A DNA stretch of 64,000 bases from Cymodocea nodosa (GCA_036874045.1 CM072339.1:15693501-15757500), one strand, 5' to 3'. Positions 45,263 to 55,562 are shown, counted from the stretch's first letter. Translations and numbers: made by a program. The notes: generated by a model not told the origin, from the sequence alone.

Positions 45263-45860
45263 TGTTTAGAATGGAAAGTGCATATTATTAATGGTTAAAT
45301 GATGATTAATTGCATAATATTTAGCTTATCATATAAGAATTAAGCCATTATGTTATAATTGCACTGTTATATGCTTTAATTGAAGAATCTGCTTAATTTT
45401 GGGGAATTAATGTTAATTTAGTACATTTCTGAACTGTCGGTAAGTTGCAGGTTGTGAAATTCTTAAGTATCCGAATTTTCTAATAATTCGGACAGTTATG
45501 TTTAACAGACCGAACATGTTGGATAGTTATGTTTAAATTACCGAGCAGTTATATTTTGAAAGTTTCTTGAAGTTAATAACTAGTCATTTCGTTGCATTAA
45601 TTTCTCATTTAGCTAAACGTTAAGTTAACGTGTATTTTTATTGAAAAGCATGATATGTTTTAAAGTTATATCTTCTATATCATGAACAATGCATGTTTTG
45701 ATAACTCGTTAAGTTAGTGAGTAAAAGAAGAGACGAACTTGTTAAGTTAACATAACTAAATGCGTTGAGTTGCTATATTGAACACTAAGGCAATGCGTTA
45801 GGTTAGCGTTATAAACTTAAGTTGTTATTTTTGCACGTGGTAAAATTCTTATTATAAAAA
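45263..45860 (+). mobile_element. Element B 3' LTR, truncated
   Basis: Very similar to the first ~600 bases of the 5' LTR (28870-29470), ending at TTCTTATTATAAAAA. There it joins B- gag in opposite orientation. The five A (45856-45860) belong to both partners, so the break has microhomology, as expected of repair of a deletion. Confidence 0.9.
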
Positions 45861-46353
45861 TAGAGCAAACTTCAGTCCATGTAGAAATTGAATCAGGCGA
45901 CAAAGTATATAACCATCTCTTAGCTGTGTCTTTTAAAGCAAAAGGGATATATCTAAGTTTAATAGCATCTATACTCATGTTCGGCATTTTCATCATTTGA
46001 CAAACTTCGTTAAATTCTCTAAGGAAATAATAGGCATCCTCTCTTTCTAATCCATGAAAATGTGGCAATTGACTAATATAATTAGATTTCAGTTCAAACC
46101 TATCTCCCTCAAAGTTTGGCAATGGAATACATGAAGGTTCATCAACTAATTCAGGATATAGAATTTCTCCTAATGATTTTTCTACTAGAGCAGCCATTTC
46201 TACGTTCTCTTTTAAAGAAAGGTTAGCTACACCCCAAAGAATTTCGTTAAAGTTTAGTTCAGAAAATTTTTCAATACGCCTCTGTGATGAAAATTCCTAG
46301 GTAGGTGTTCTTACTAATCGTTTAGTGCTAGGAGAACGAGTCCATGTGCTCAT
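45861..46353 (-). pseudogene. Element B- gag capsid, 5' part
   Basis: Minus strand, ATG at 46353 in the same context as B (MSTWTRSPSTKR), with the shared TAG at 46297-46299, then open from Met 46197: LGEILYPELVDEPSCI, FEGDRFELKSNYISQLPHFH, KLRYIPFALKDTAKRWLYTL, SISTWTEVCSIF. It is cut at 45861 by the deletion that also removed B's LTR end. Here the capsid follows the PBS and leader directly, but see the leader entry: that closeness is explained by a deletion. Confidence 0.85.
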
Positions 46354-46881
46354 AAATAAATAGTAGAAGATTAATTACATACCAGTCTGAAGCTTTCCAT
46401 TCAATAAATATTTGTTGACGGATGAAGTTGAATCAATTGCTTCTCCTTCCAGTTCCTCCAACGCATTCTCCTTTCTTTTAAAAGTGCTGGTAACTCATAA
46501 ATAACATTTTATTTTATATATATAATGCACATCCATAAAGTGAATAAATCTTATTGCAAGAACGTGTCTTGCAACGTGCATCGTGGTTCTTGTTTTTATG
46601 GGTACGTGTACCACTACTAATTTCAAATTTTGGTAACCGCTAAACCGACAAAGTTTCGTTCGTGGTTAAAAGAATAACCGTTCTGCTTAATCCATGAACT
46701 AACCTCGTTGAGTTACAGATAACTCAGTGGAACACAGTCAGTTACTGTTGCTAACTTCACGGACTAAATTCGTTGAGTTACAGATAACTCAATGGAGTGT
46801 CCTTATATTATATTACAGACCTCGTGGAGTTAGCTATTAAAACGAAACAGCCCTTATAGTTGCTTATTTTATATTAATTAC
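46354..46881 (-). other. Element B- leader, with deletion junction
   Basis: From the PBS, about 45 bases match B's sequence right after its PBS (AAGCAACT..GAGCTGTTTTGTATTAATAGCT type, 31410-31440). The next bases match B at 40874 onward (AACTCCACGAGGTC). The switch is near 46830. So about 9.4 kb holding the knuckle, pol and ORF3 has been deleted from B-. The rest has GTTGAGTTA repeats and the sequence equivalent to 41040-41350. Confidence 0.75.
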
Positions 46882-46896
46882 TTGGCAATGGCGCCA
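46882..46896 (-). other. Primer binding site of element B-
   Basis: Minus strand TGGCGCCATTGCCAA, seven bases inside the LTR end at 46904. Confidence 0.8.
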
Positions 46897-46903
46897 TAAA
46901 ACT

Positions 46904-49127
46904 TGTTTGGTTACCCAGCACGACACCAGAAAACTTGTTTGGATCTCTAGCAACACACTAGAAAAACTTGGATTTGTTAACTTCTATTTTTACTTAATTT
47001 ATCTTTATGCCTATTCCTTTTTAGAAGTAAACGAACAACCTTTCACACAAATTAGATATTAATTCCAATTTGTATTTTAACTGCAAGTGCACATTGTCTA
47101 TTGTATTAGTGTGCAAGTACAGGTCGATCCCATAGAGAATTGTTTAAGAATTGAGAACTGTTCGTTTTTAACTATCAAAATTATATATTTAATAAGCCCT
47201 CCATTGAGTTACAGTTAACTCAATGGAGAAAGTTCGTTGAGTTATGGCTAACTCAACGGACTAACCTTGTGGACTTAAGTTAACTCCACGAGTCTGCCTT
47301 TCCTATTTAATATTGCTATTTAGAGGGGAATTCGGCCAACCATTTAGCGATTCCACATATTGTAAATAACATCAATTAAGCTCTTTAATGTTAGTAAACA
47401 CGGATTTATCATTAAGCAATACTAACATTCAGATAATTCAAATAGTAACCATTAAAATCTTTAAGTCTTTTGAACGAACCAATTTCAGTAAACTGTAAAA
47501 CTAAAACAAACATAAAACAATCACAACATTGACAAAGATAACATTAATCACGATACAACACAAATAATACAACACTCAAATACAAAATGCAAACACAGAT
47601 AAATTGTTTTTGGTATTTTTGTTTTAATATGAACATGGAAATGGGCGAAAGGTGAAATGTAAAGTAATCTCAATCGACAGTAAATACTTCCGTCACTACT
47701 TGCGACGTGATTACACCACTGAAAATTAAACCACTTACAATTCTGTCTCCTCTCCCTATAGAATCACGAGTCCAGAATTGTAAGATGATCTCCTCTTTAG
47801 CATATAGGCATCAACCCGAAGCCAAGGCTAGAAGCTTTACGATCTCCTGAAATATGAGTTGGCGCTTGGTGAAAATGGCTTCCCTTCCCACGACGCGATC
47901 ACTCCTCACAGTGGTTGTCAGGCACTGTGTTTGGCTCAGAATTGACCCAACATCAGGAAAGTATCCTCACAGACCTCCGATGGTTAGTGATTATGGTGGT
48001 GGTGATGATGGTTGGTGTGGCACTTCAGAGAATTGCGACGCTGATCCTCCTCTACACACACTAGCTGCCCATCGATCACACACACCTTACTTCTTTTTCT
48101 TCTTTTCTTTTATATTTCTTCAGTGGTAACTACTTCTGCTTGAATGGTTAGTTGGATTTCCTTCATTCATATCAACAACGATGATTTCTTCTCCCTTCGA
48201 CGAGTGAATTCCTGCATGATACGTGCGATCGTGGTTTTTTCTTCCAACTATATGTTCCTGCAACTACTATAGTGGCATATTAGAAAATAAATAGTCTGTG
48301 GAGTTATAGATAACTCAACGAACTTTCTTCTTTGATTTAACTATAAACACGTGCATAATTTTAACTATCCGATGCTCAGGTGCATTTCAGATACTTACAA
48401 ACTTAACTATTCGATGCCCAGATGCATTTCGGATAGTTACAGATAACTCGCTGATATATAACTTAAGTAAATCTACCAGATATCGACACGTGTCAGCAGT
48501 AGTTTAATAATAAAAGAAACATTTCGAAGAGTTACAGGTCTAACTATCCGATGCTCAGATGCATTTCAGATAGTTAGAGATAACTCACCGAAAATCTACT
48601 TAAGTCACTTTCCCAGAACATGACACGTGTCCACAGCTATTTTATAAATAAAAAGAGATTTCAGAGAGTTACACTTATAACTATCCGATGCCCAGTTGCA
48701 ATTTCGAATAGTTATAGATAACTCACCAAAAGTTCACTTAAGTCATGCATTATGGTTTCAACACGTGTACTTCAGAAAATAATAAAATATTCTTTTAAAA
48801 CATAACTGTTTGGCAATTTAAACATAACTATCCGATACATGTTTGGTCTATTAAACATAACTGTCCGAAATATGTTTGGTATGTTAAACATAACTATCTG
48901 AAATATCAGAAAATTTGGATACTTAAGAATTTCACAGCCTGCAACTTACTGACATTTCAGAAATGTACTAAATTAACATTAATTCCCCCAAATTAAGCAG
49001 ATTCTTTAATTAAAGCTTATAACAGTGCAATTATAACATAATCGCTTAATTCTCATATGATAAGCTAAATATTATGTAATTAACCATCATTTAACCGTTA
49101 ATATTATGCACTTTTTCATTCTAAACA
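46904..49127 (-). mobile_element. Element B- 5' LTR
   Basis: Both ends are present: plus strand TGTTTGGTTACCC...TTCATTCTAAACA, 2224 bases. It has the same content and order as 26553-28758. The plus-strand ORF 47854-48129 is antisense to it. Right flank TCCCTATCCTGG continues into the SINE. Confidence 0.9.
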
Positions 49128-49214
49128 TCCCTATCCTGGTTCTGCTCCCGCCCAAACATAGTTAACTCTAGAGTTCTTATAGGAGCTAGTGCTTGGTAGT
49201 AGGTGTAAATGCAC
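49128..49214 (-). mobile_element. 5S-derived SINE, minus copy, upstream part
   Basis: Reverse complement: GTGCATTTACACCTACTACC, AAGCACTAGCTCCTATAAGA, ACTCTAGAGTTAACTATGTT and GGGCGGGAGCAGAACCAGGA, matching the head of the SINE at 49487-49570 and the first two thirds of plant 5S rRNA. It joins 26467-26552 across element B-. Confidence 0.85.
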
Positions 49215-49467
49215 ATCAAAAAAGGTTACTTAAGGAAAGTTAATTTCATTCAATATGAGTGCCAACTATATTTTTGTTACTTATGTATACGCCATTATAG
49301 AGATTTTAACTAGAAAATACATAGAAAATATGTACCATTTATTAAAGGAAAGTTATTAACATACTGTTAGAAAAATTAAGTCTTGTAGTTGCCTTTTATT
49401 CAATTTACTATCTTGTTTTATTGTTTGTCTGCAATTGCTTGAGTAATTAAGTTCGTTGGGGGATCTT
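49215..49467. other. Unassigned AT-rich sequence within copia S
   Basis: About 250 bases between the two SINE copies. No ORF or repeat recognised. Confidence 0.4.
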
Positions 49468-49482
49468 AAACCTTAGTCACTT
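49468..49482. repeat. Target-site duplication of the plus SINE, left copy
   Basis: AAACCTTAGTCACTT, repeated after the poly-A at 49935-49949. The 12 bases CCTTAGTCACTT are unambiguous; the AAA merges with the tail on the right. Confidence 0.92.
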
Positions 49483-49937
49483 AGGTGCATTTACACCTAC
49501 TACCAAGCACTCACTCCTGTAAGAACTTTGGAGTTAACTATGTTTGGGTGGGAGCAGAACTAGGATGGGTGACTACCTGGGAAGTTCTCATGTAGTGCCT
49601 ATGGGCAGTAGTGTTGACACTACTCAAGCGTTGGCAAGCTATAGGTGTGTGCATCACTTACCCAATTCATGTGCCAACATTGCGAGCTTTGCTTCAATTA
49701 GTAATCTCAATCGAGTTGGTGGATGGGACCACTTAGGGTACCCCCAACTAGTTGAGAATCTCTACGAGACAAAGTATGTGATACTTGGACAAATCTACCA
49801 TGTTAGGGTCTAGCAAGGCCTCCTACAAGCTTTCGCCTCCTTGGATACTTCTGGTGTATACCAGGTTGTTTGAGTATTTATTGAGACTCACATGTTATCA
49901 CATTCATGGATACTCTTGGAGGATAAAAAAAAAAAAA
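49483..49937 (+). mobile_element. 5S rRNA-derived SINE, full length, with poly-A and duplications
   Basis: Head 49483-49601 aligns along its whole length with plant 5S rRNA: AGGTGCATTTACACCTACTA, the A-box-like AGTTAACTATGTTTGGG (49532-49548), AGGATGGGTGAC (49562-49573), CCTGGGAAGTTCTC and a 3' end GTGCCT that can pair with the 5' AGGTGC. A body of about 325 bases of unknown origin follows, then a tail of 13 or more A. Direct repeats of 12-15 bases flank it, the mark of LINE-driven insertion. The head keeps the internal promoter that RNA polymerase III uses. The ORF 49544-49813 is accidental. It is not a Cassandra TRIM, which carries 5S inside LTRs and has 5-base duplications. Confidence 0.9.
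49532..49573 (+). promoter_or_regulatory. 5S-type internal promoter of the SINE
   Basis: AGTTAACTATGTTTGGG and AGGATGGGTGAC correspond to the A box, intermediate element and C box region of plant 5S genes with few changes. These would recruit TFIIIA and RNA polymerase III. Activity is inferred. Confidence 0.65.
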
Positions 49938-49949
49938 CCTTAGTCACTT

Positions 49950-51383
49950 GAACCAACTAGTTTAGGATGTGCTGACTGAAAACTCATTTTACAAGTAATT
50001 TAGATTCTATTTAATATAAATAAAAAAAACCTATTCTCACTTATCATTGAGTAACTGGTTATCTTTCCCTTAAGTAAGAGATTGTGATCACATAAAAAGA
50101 TGATATTGTGGGAGGTAATACATAAAAAAAAAAGAAAAAGGACAAGGTATTCAAACTTAGTTTATTTTATAGGTGTTATAACAATTCTGCCATAATCTAT
50201 GTATATAATCTTTGTTATTTTTCTTTGTTATTATCTATTCTTTACACATAATGTAATGCATTTATTTTCTTAAGTTTGTGTACTCATTATTGAATTCTTT
50301 TAAGTTACCTGAAGGTATATCTCTATGAATTTTCTTTTGTAAACTGAATAAAATAAAAGTCAAAAATTCTAAATTGTTAAATCTACTACTTATTTCTATA
50401 TTTAAATTTAAAAAAAATAGAGAGACTCAAATTTATTTAAGGCTTAGCAACCAACTTAAGTCAACTATTTAAACTTAAATGACAAATCTATTTAAGGCTT
50501 AGCAACCAACTTAAGTCAACTATTTGAACTTAAATGACAAATCTATTTAAGGCTTAGCAACCAACTTAAGTTAGCTATTTGGACTTTAATGACAAATCTA
50601 TTAGGGCTTGGCAACCTAATATTAAGTACGCCATAGATTCTCTAGACTACATTTATGTAGGGGGAGCAAATAATGACAAACAATGGTACATTTAATAAAA
50701 TGCAAATATTCTGGAACTTATACAGATAAAAAGTTAGACTCATTCAGTTAGTTTAACGTACAGTTATGTATTCCACTTGATTTCAGCTATTTTATCTAAC
50801 CCCCAAGTTTTTCGTATTGTAAAGTTTTTACTCTTCTACAAACTCAAATAGTTAGATTTCTCTCTAAGTTTCTATTTTAAATTCTTATATTTTATCCTTT
50901 TAAGAAACTAGAACAGTTACGCTTAAGTCTTCGACTTTTTTGCATATCCATCCGAGAAACTCGAATAGTTTACTTAATATTATTATATTTTTATGAAAGA
51001 CTTAAAATATGATAATAACTATTCTAGTTTGTCGTATAGTTATGTGCTTTACTACTCATAAAACTCAAATAGTTATCATAAGTCTTCGAGTTTTCTCATT
51101 TTTACTTAGCCAATAGTCATTTTCTTTACACGAATAGTTATGCTAAGTCTTCTGCTTTTGTTGGTTGTAAAACTTGTACAGTTATTGTAAGCATTCGAGT
51201 TATTTATCAGTAACGTATCTTATATTTATGATTTCAATGATTGAATCCATTTATTTGTTTATAAACTCGAAAAGTTATAAATGTTTTACTGACAACCTTT
51301 CATGTTTCTACCTTGGTAAAACCCTAGTTTCACAATCTTTACTTCTAATAAGTTCTACAGTGAACAACAAAGATTAATCGACA
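49950..51383. other. Copia S internal non-coding region with 55-bp repeats
   Basis: 49950-50430: AT-rich, no gene recognised, with two A-rich runs. 50434-50630: 55-base tandem repeats (separate entry). 50630-51383: non-coding, rich in words such as AACTCGAATAGTT (50948-50960), TCGTATAGTTATG, ACGAATAGTTATGC and GCATTCGAGTTA, the same TTCGNNNAGTTA-type motif as in the LTRs. This places a motif array directly upstream of ORF3, as in A and B. Confidence 0.5.
50434..50630. repeat. 55-bp tandem repeat, about 3.6 units
   Basis: Units begin TATTTAAGGCTTAGCAACCA at 50434, 50489 and 50544, and a more diverged one at 50599. The spacing is exactly 55 each time. Confidence 0.9.
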
Positions 51384-53995
51384 ATGTCAGGATGTGGACG
51401 AGGATGTGATTGAATGATAAAAGTGCAAAAAAGAGAGATGGAACTTCAGAAGATAGAAAATGAGATCAATGACATTTACTTAAGGTATACTTTTTTTAAT
51501 GAAGTACTACATGAAATTAGAAAAGCTGTTCAAGACGAGAAAAAATTCTGTTGGAAATTTATTCAAAATTATGCTGAAACACAGTTTAGACTAAAACAGA
51601 CCGAACTTTCCGCATTACAAATGTGGAAAAGAACATTACAACCTAACCCTGAGGTTGTTACAAGTTCTAGACAAGTACCCAAAAAATTGATGCAATCTAT
51701 TACTTATTATGGAAAGAAATGGGGACCAGTGATAGAAAATGCCAATAGGGAATTAGAATCTTTGTATTCCCAACATTATTTTCCCCTAGCTATTTTAGAC
51801 GACATTCAACAATTTATTGATGAACAGAAAACTGCCATTTGGAAAATGGGCATTCGAAGTGAAGGACAAAACGTTTATCAACTAAAAATGGCAGAGGTTG
51901 AGAGCTTAAAACTCTATATTCCATTATTGCAACCTAGGCATCATGGTGAAGGACCATCAAGACCACAAGTGTCTTTAATAGGAGAAATTAAGAAAACTTT
52001 AGAACCTCCTAAACAACCAAAAACACTACAGACATATAGTTAGAAAAAGAAGAAGACATTAGAATATTTTGGACTAATTGTAGGTGTATAAGGCATATTG
52101 TAGCAAAGAGAAGAATCGTTGAAAAATGGAAAACTATGTTCCATTGCACAAGTTGGATAGTATTTTGTTTTAGGAATCCCAACAGATGTGACAAATATCG
52201 GATTACAAGCATATACTCTAAGGTATTGTGTCACATTAGTGCATAATGCTTCTTTTAATACAATGAACAATTTTTCACATCATGCTACAAGCCAATATTC
52301 TTTTCCTACGGAAAGAGAACATGTAGGAAATTTTGATGATATATATACAAATGATATCAATTTTGATGACATTTTTGATAACATAGACACTAAGTCTATG
52401 AATTTTAAAGATATTTCATTTGAAGAGGCATGTACAGATATTTTTCCTTTTACTGTATCTTGGATGGAGATTTTTGATTTTTGGTATAGTTGCTTATACT
52501 ACATTTTATACATGTGGTTATGTCTGTTACAGTATACAGTATATGTGTTGATAAATGTATATAATCAGCAAACTACACAATTACAAATAGAATATGACAC
52601 TACTAATATCTCAATTATAGAAATTTCAGAATTACAGAATGACTCTATTAAATAGACAAATATAGAACATTCTTTCATACAGAGATAGTTGTTGTATAGA
52701 CCAATTATAGAAATAAATGTTGCTAATAGACAAAATAGTACAGAGACTATTGATACTGATATGTTTCACGAAGATCAAATAGAGGAAATTCAGTAGATTA
52801 TTGATACAACAATAATAGATATTTCAAACATTTATACTAGCTTTGATAGAAATTCCACCAATTCTAAAAGATCTGAAAATATAGATGCTGTTGATAATAT
52901 TGAAACAAGTCCCAAATCAGAACATCATGATAGGAAAATACCTAATCCTGAACAAAATTTAGACGGCAATACATTGTTATGGTTCAGAAATAACTTTTGT
53001 TATGAAAAATTTCAAACATATAAAACTTTTACAATTTTATATTGAAGACCAATTAAGTTTGAAGGGATGACACATATACGAGAAATGTTTGAATTTCAAG
53101 GCTTGTTAACTCTACTTTCACAACAGCTAGGCCATCTTGTTATACCAGAACTTGTAAGTTGTTTTTACTCAAACTTAATAGTGGAAGACGGTATTCTTGT
53201 TTCAAATATACAAGAATATGATATATATTTAACTCCAGAATTACTTTATAAGTATTTGGTTTGAAAAATGGAGTTAAATTATAAGAAAGAAAACAGGTTT
53301 ATCAATTGGGATGGGACATTAAAAGTTTAGCCAAAGATCCGACCGCCAACAATCAAATGCGATTACTAAATGATTTAAATGGCTAAGCACATTTTATTGC
53401 AAGAATACTGTGTGCTTCACTCTTTTAGAGGTTTGGTCATGGTGCAGAGGTTGATAGATGTTGTCTTTATGCTATATATGCATTAATTAACCATATACAA
53501 GTGAACTGGTATAATATTTTTATTTATCATATTTTAAACTTGTAGAGTAAATTATTTTATGGTGATACACTTGTGAGAATTATGGCAAGTCAAACAAATA
53601 TTACACCTTGGCCATAGAAACGATTAAAGTCAAAATCTTTCTCTACAAAGGAACTACAAAAATACCAAGAAGCAGATATACTTGTAATTCGACAACAACA
53701 ACAACAACAACAACAAGATCGGCAAACTCAATCACAAGAACAACAACAACAGTCGACACAATTTTTAGAACAACAGCAACATACAGATACAAATGCAGGT
53801 ATACATACAGACATAAATACAGGTATACATACAGATACACATACAGATTTACATATAGACATAAATACAGAATTTTTACACCAACCATCACAAGTTTCAC
53901 AATTACATTTAGATCAAGTAATAATTGATTAGATAAACAGAGTAAGTATAGAAATTGCAAAGCAAATTTCAGATACTCAAATAAATATTTTTTGA
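51384..53995 (+). pseudogene. Copia S third ORF, homologous to Athila-like ORF3
   Basis: ATG 51384 (MSGCGRGCD), TGA 51411, then open 51414-52043 (209 codons) and again 52188-52655 in the same frame, and 53067-53264. N-terminal part: REMELQKIENEINDIYLRY, a coiled-coil-like segment parallel to REKELQKVESELFNL in B. C-terminal domain: REMFEFQGLLTLL, PELVSCFYSNLIVEDGI, LTPELLYKYL, then in a shifted frame LLNDLNG, AIYALINHIQVNWYNIF, SKLFYGDTLVRIM, KRLKSKSFSTKEL. These align in order with FEFQGLLQF, NLVPCFYANLRE, KIQINWSIVF, KKLFYGDLIPLL and KRIRSRTISVKEY in B ORF3. A Gln-rich tail follows. It lies in the env-like position of Sireviruses. No transmembrane span seen. Function unknown. Confidence 0.82.
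53686..53875. repeat. CAA-repeat tract and 12-base repeats in S third ORF
   Basis: (ACA)n from about 53694 encodes poly-Gln, followed by repeats of ACAGRYATAMAT-type 12-mers (53793-53865) that encode IHTDINTGIHTDTHTDLH. Apparent ORFs on the opposite strand (53643-54035, Val/Leu-rich) are reflections of this low-complexity DNA. Confidence 0.8.
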
Positions 53996-54337
53996 AGACA
54001 AAGAGGCTTATGATTATACAAATTATGTATTGCATGATTTATTTATTGTAATTTGTTACCGAAAATTACTTATGTAAAGCAATCACATTATGTAAACTAT
54101 TTATTGCATTTAATGATCATATACTTGTTTTTGACAATTTTTGTTTCAAATAGTTTTATTTAAACAGTTTATTCTTATCTACGAAAGTTATGCATGTTTA
54201 AAAATTTATTTTTGAACGATATATACTTAGCAAGTTTTTCTTCCTTACATTTTATTTACTTTTTTATAATGCCAAAAAGGGGGAGAAGATAGATTATTTG
54301 ACTTATTAGGTTTTGACATCATCAAAAATGGGGAGAT
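53996..54337 (+). other. Copia S 3' untranslated region with purine tracts
   Basis: Holds AAAAAGGGGGAGAAGATAG (54274-54292) and, directly before the LTR, AAAAATGGGGAGAT (54324-54337). Several purine tracts before the 3' LTR are a hallmark of Sireviruses. Confidence 0.8.
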
Positions 54338-55562
54338 TGTTAGGAATTTTATTTTGATGATAAATGCTTTATTAAAATTTTTAAATAAGTCTAAATAATA
54401 TTTTCTAAGTATAATAGTCACGTAATTAAATGTTGACAAGTTATCGAAAAGTTTCATTTAAAATTTCAAATAGTTAAATTTCGGATAGTTAAAGTTTTCA
54501 GATAGTTAGATTTTTGGATAGTTAAACTTTCAGATAATTAACGTTTCGATTTAGTTGAAGAGTTATGTTAAAAACTCGTATAGTTAAATTATTTGCATGT
54601 GTGTTTTTAATGTTTTAAGTTGTCATGTGTTTTCCATGTGTGTTCGGTAATGAAAATCGAAGAGTTAGATAACTGTTCGAGTTTTATAAAATAACTAACG
54701 AACAAATAAGTTTTCTTTGTTCAGTCATGTGTTTTGTAGGTGCAAAAACTCGAAGAGTTACAGATAAGTGTTTGAGTTTTTACAGGACTTAAAGGATAAG
54801 TGTTCAACTAAAGCGGTGACTTAGAAGATATTCTACAAATCTCCAGGAAGATAAAGTTTTGGTGAATCTACAAGTGGAAATTGTGGAAATTCAAAATGAT
54901 AGTGGAGAAAGTGGAAATTTCAAAATGATAGTGGACATAGTGGAAATTCAAAAAGAAAGTGGAAATCATGGATAATTTGAATTTGAAATTAGTACGTAGA
55001 TTATGGATTAAGTGGATGAACATGTTGAACATGAAGTCAGAGTTCGACTACTAATAGAGAGTACGAGCTACATTACAATCAAGATCTCAATCTCAAAAAT
55101 CAAGTCTGAATATTCAATCTGGATCCCAAACTAAAAAATCAAGTTTGAATATTCATATCTAAAAAAATTCTCCAACATTAGAAGAAGTTTGAAATTCCAA
55201 GCAATTTCAGAAAAGGAGCTGCAAATGCAAGAAGTTTGGAAATTCGACAACTAGAGAAGAAGAGATACAAAAGCTGAGCAAAAAGAAGAAAATGAGCTAC
55301 GTGCATAAAGATCAGGTTTTATACAACTTGAAATTAGTTTTGAATAAGGACTTCATTTTCTATTTGAATTGTATATCAGACATTACTCTATCAAAACCAA
55401 CAAGAAGGGAATTGAGCTGAAAAGATATTGTAAATTCTTTCTTTAAAGTTTATAAAGAATAGAATTTTATTTACGAGTGTTTTGTGCTCTTGTTTTATCT
55501 GTTGGTAATTTTAATTACTAAAGACACAATTCACCCCCCTCTTGTGATACAACAATCCTATA
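54338..55562 (+). mobile_element. Copia S 3' LTR
   Basis: TGTTAGGAATTTTATTTTGA...CAATCCTATA, 1225 bases, closely matching 21574-22830 apart from a ~30-base deletion near 54680. The last bases CCTATA differ from CCTACA of the 5' LTR by one C-to-T change. Confidence 0.93.

Larger units (their letters stand above)
28870..45860 (+). mobile_element. Athila-like Ty3/gypsy element B, best-preserved copy, with captured F-box gene
   Basis: 5' LTR 28870-31354, PBS, first ORF 31476, protease, RT, RNase H and integrase to 37652 (with solo LTR X1 inside), ORF3 38190-40409, spacer, capsid-type gag 41354-42697, F-box gene 42887-44026, 3' untranslated region, purine tract, and 3' LTR from 45263, cut after about 600 bases. 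Element A has the same order, apart from its loss of the capsid, so this arrangement belongs to the family and is not a local accident. Confidence 0.88.
26553..49127 (-). mobile_element. Athila-like element B-, minus orientation, internally deleted
   Basis: Two LTRs in the same (minus) orientation bound it: 5' LTR 46904-49127 and 3' LTR 26553-28758, with termini TGTTTAG/CAAACA. Next to the 5' LTR are a PBS, a leader and part of gag (45861-46353); next to the 3' LTR is about 110 bases of 3' untranslated region. All of pol, ORF3 and the F-box gene are absent. Element B lies inside. It interrupts the minus-strand SINE; the flanks TCACC (26548-26552) and TCCCT (49128-49132) fit an eroded duplication. 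Confidence 0.8.
21574..55562 (+). mobile_element. Sirevirus-like Ty1/copia element S, nested
   Basis: 5' LTR 21574-22830, PBS, gag 22921-24849, protease-integrase 24850-26265, RNase H fragment 26266-26466, further nested insertions, third ORF 51384-53995, purine tracts and 3' LTR 54338-55562. It is flanked by GTAAA on both sides. Features pointing to the Sirevirus lineage: a large gag with a CCHC knuckle and coiled-coil tail, several AAAAGGGGGAG-type purine tracts before the 3' LTR, and an extra ORF in the env-like position. RT is deleted. Confidence 0.9.

Noticed and set aside
28870..45860. Element B as a simple inversion of the inside of B-
   Set aside because: B has its own complete 5' LTR, PBS and the start of a 3' LTR; turning it round does not rebuild a single standard element.
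49483..49601. A functional 5S rRNA gene
   Set aside because: Many base changes, fused to a long body, a poly-A tail and target duplications; it is a SINE head.
49483..49937. A Cassandra-type TRIM (5S inside LTRs)
   Set aside because: There is a single unit with a poly-A tail and 12-15 base duplications, no LTR pair, no PBS or purine tract.
53643..54035. A Val/Leu-rich minus-strand ORF that looks like a membrane protein
   Set aside because: It is the reverse of the CAA repeats and 12-base repeats of the S third ORF.
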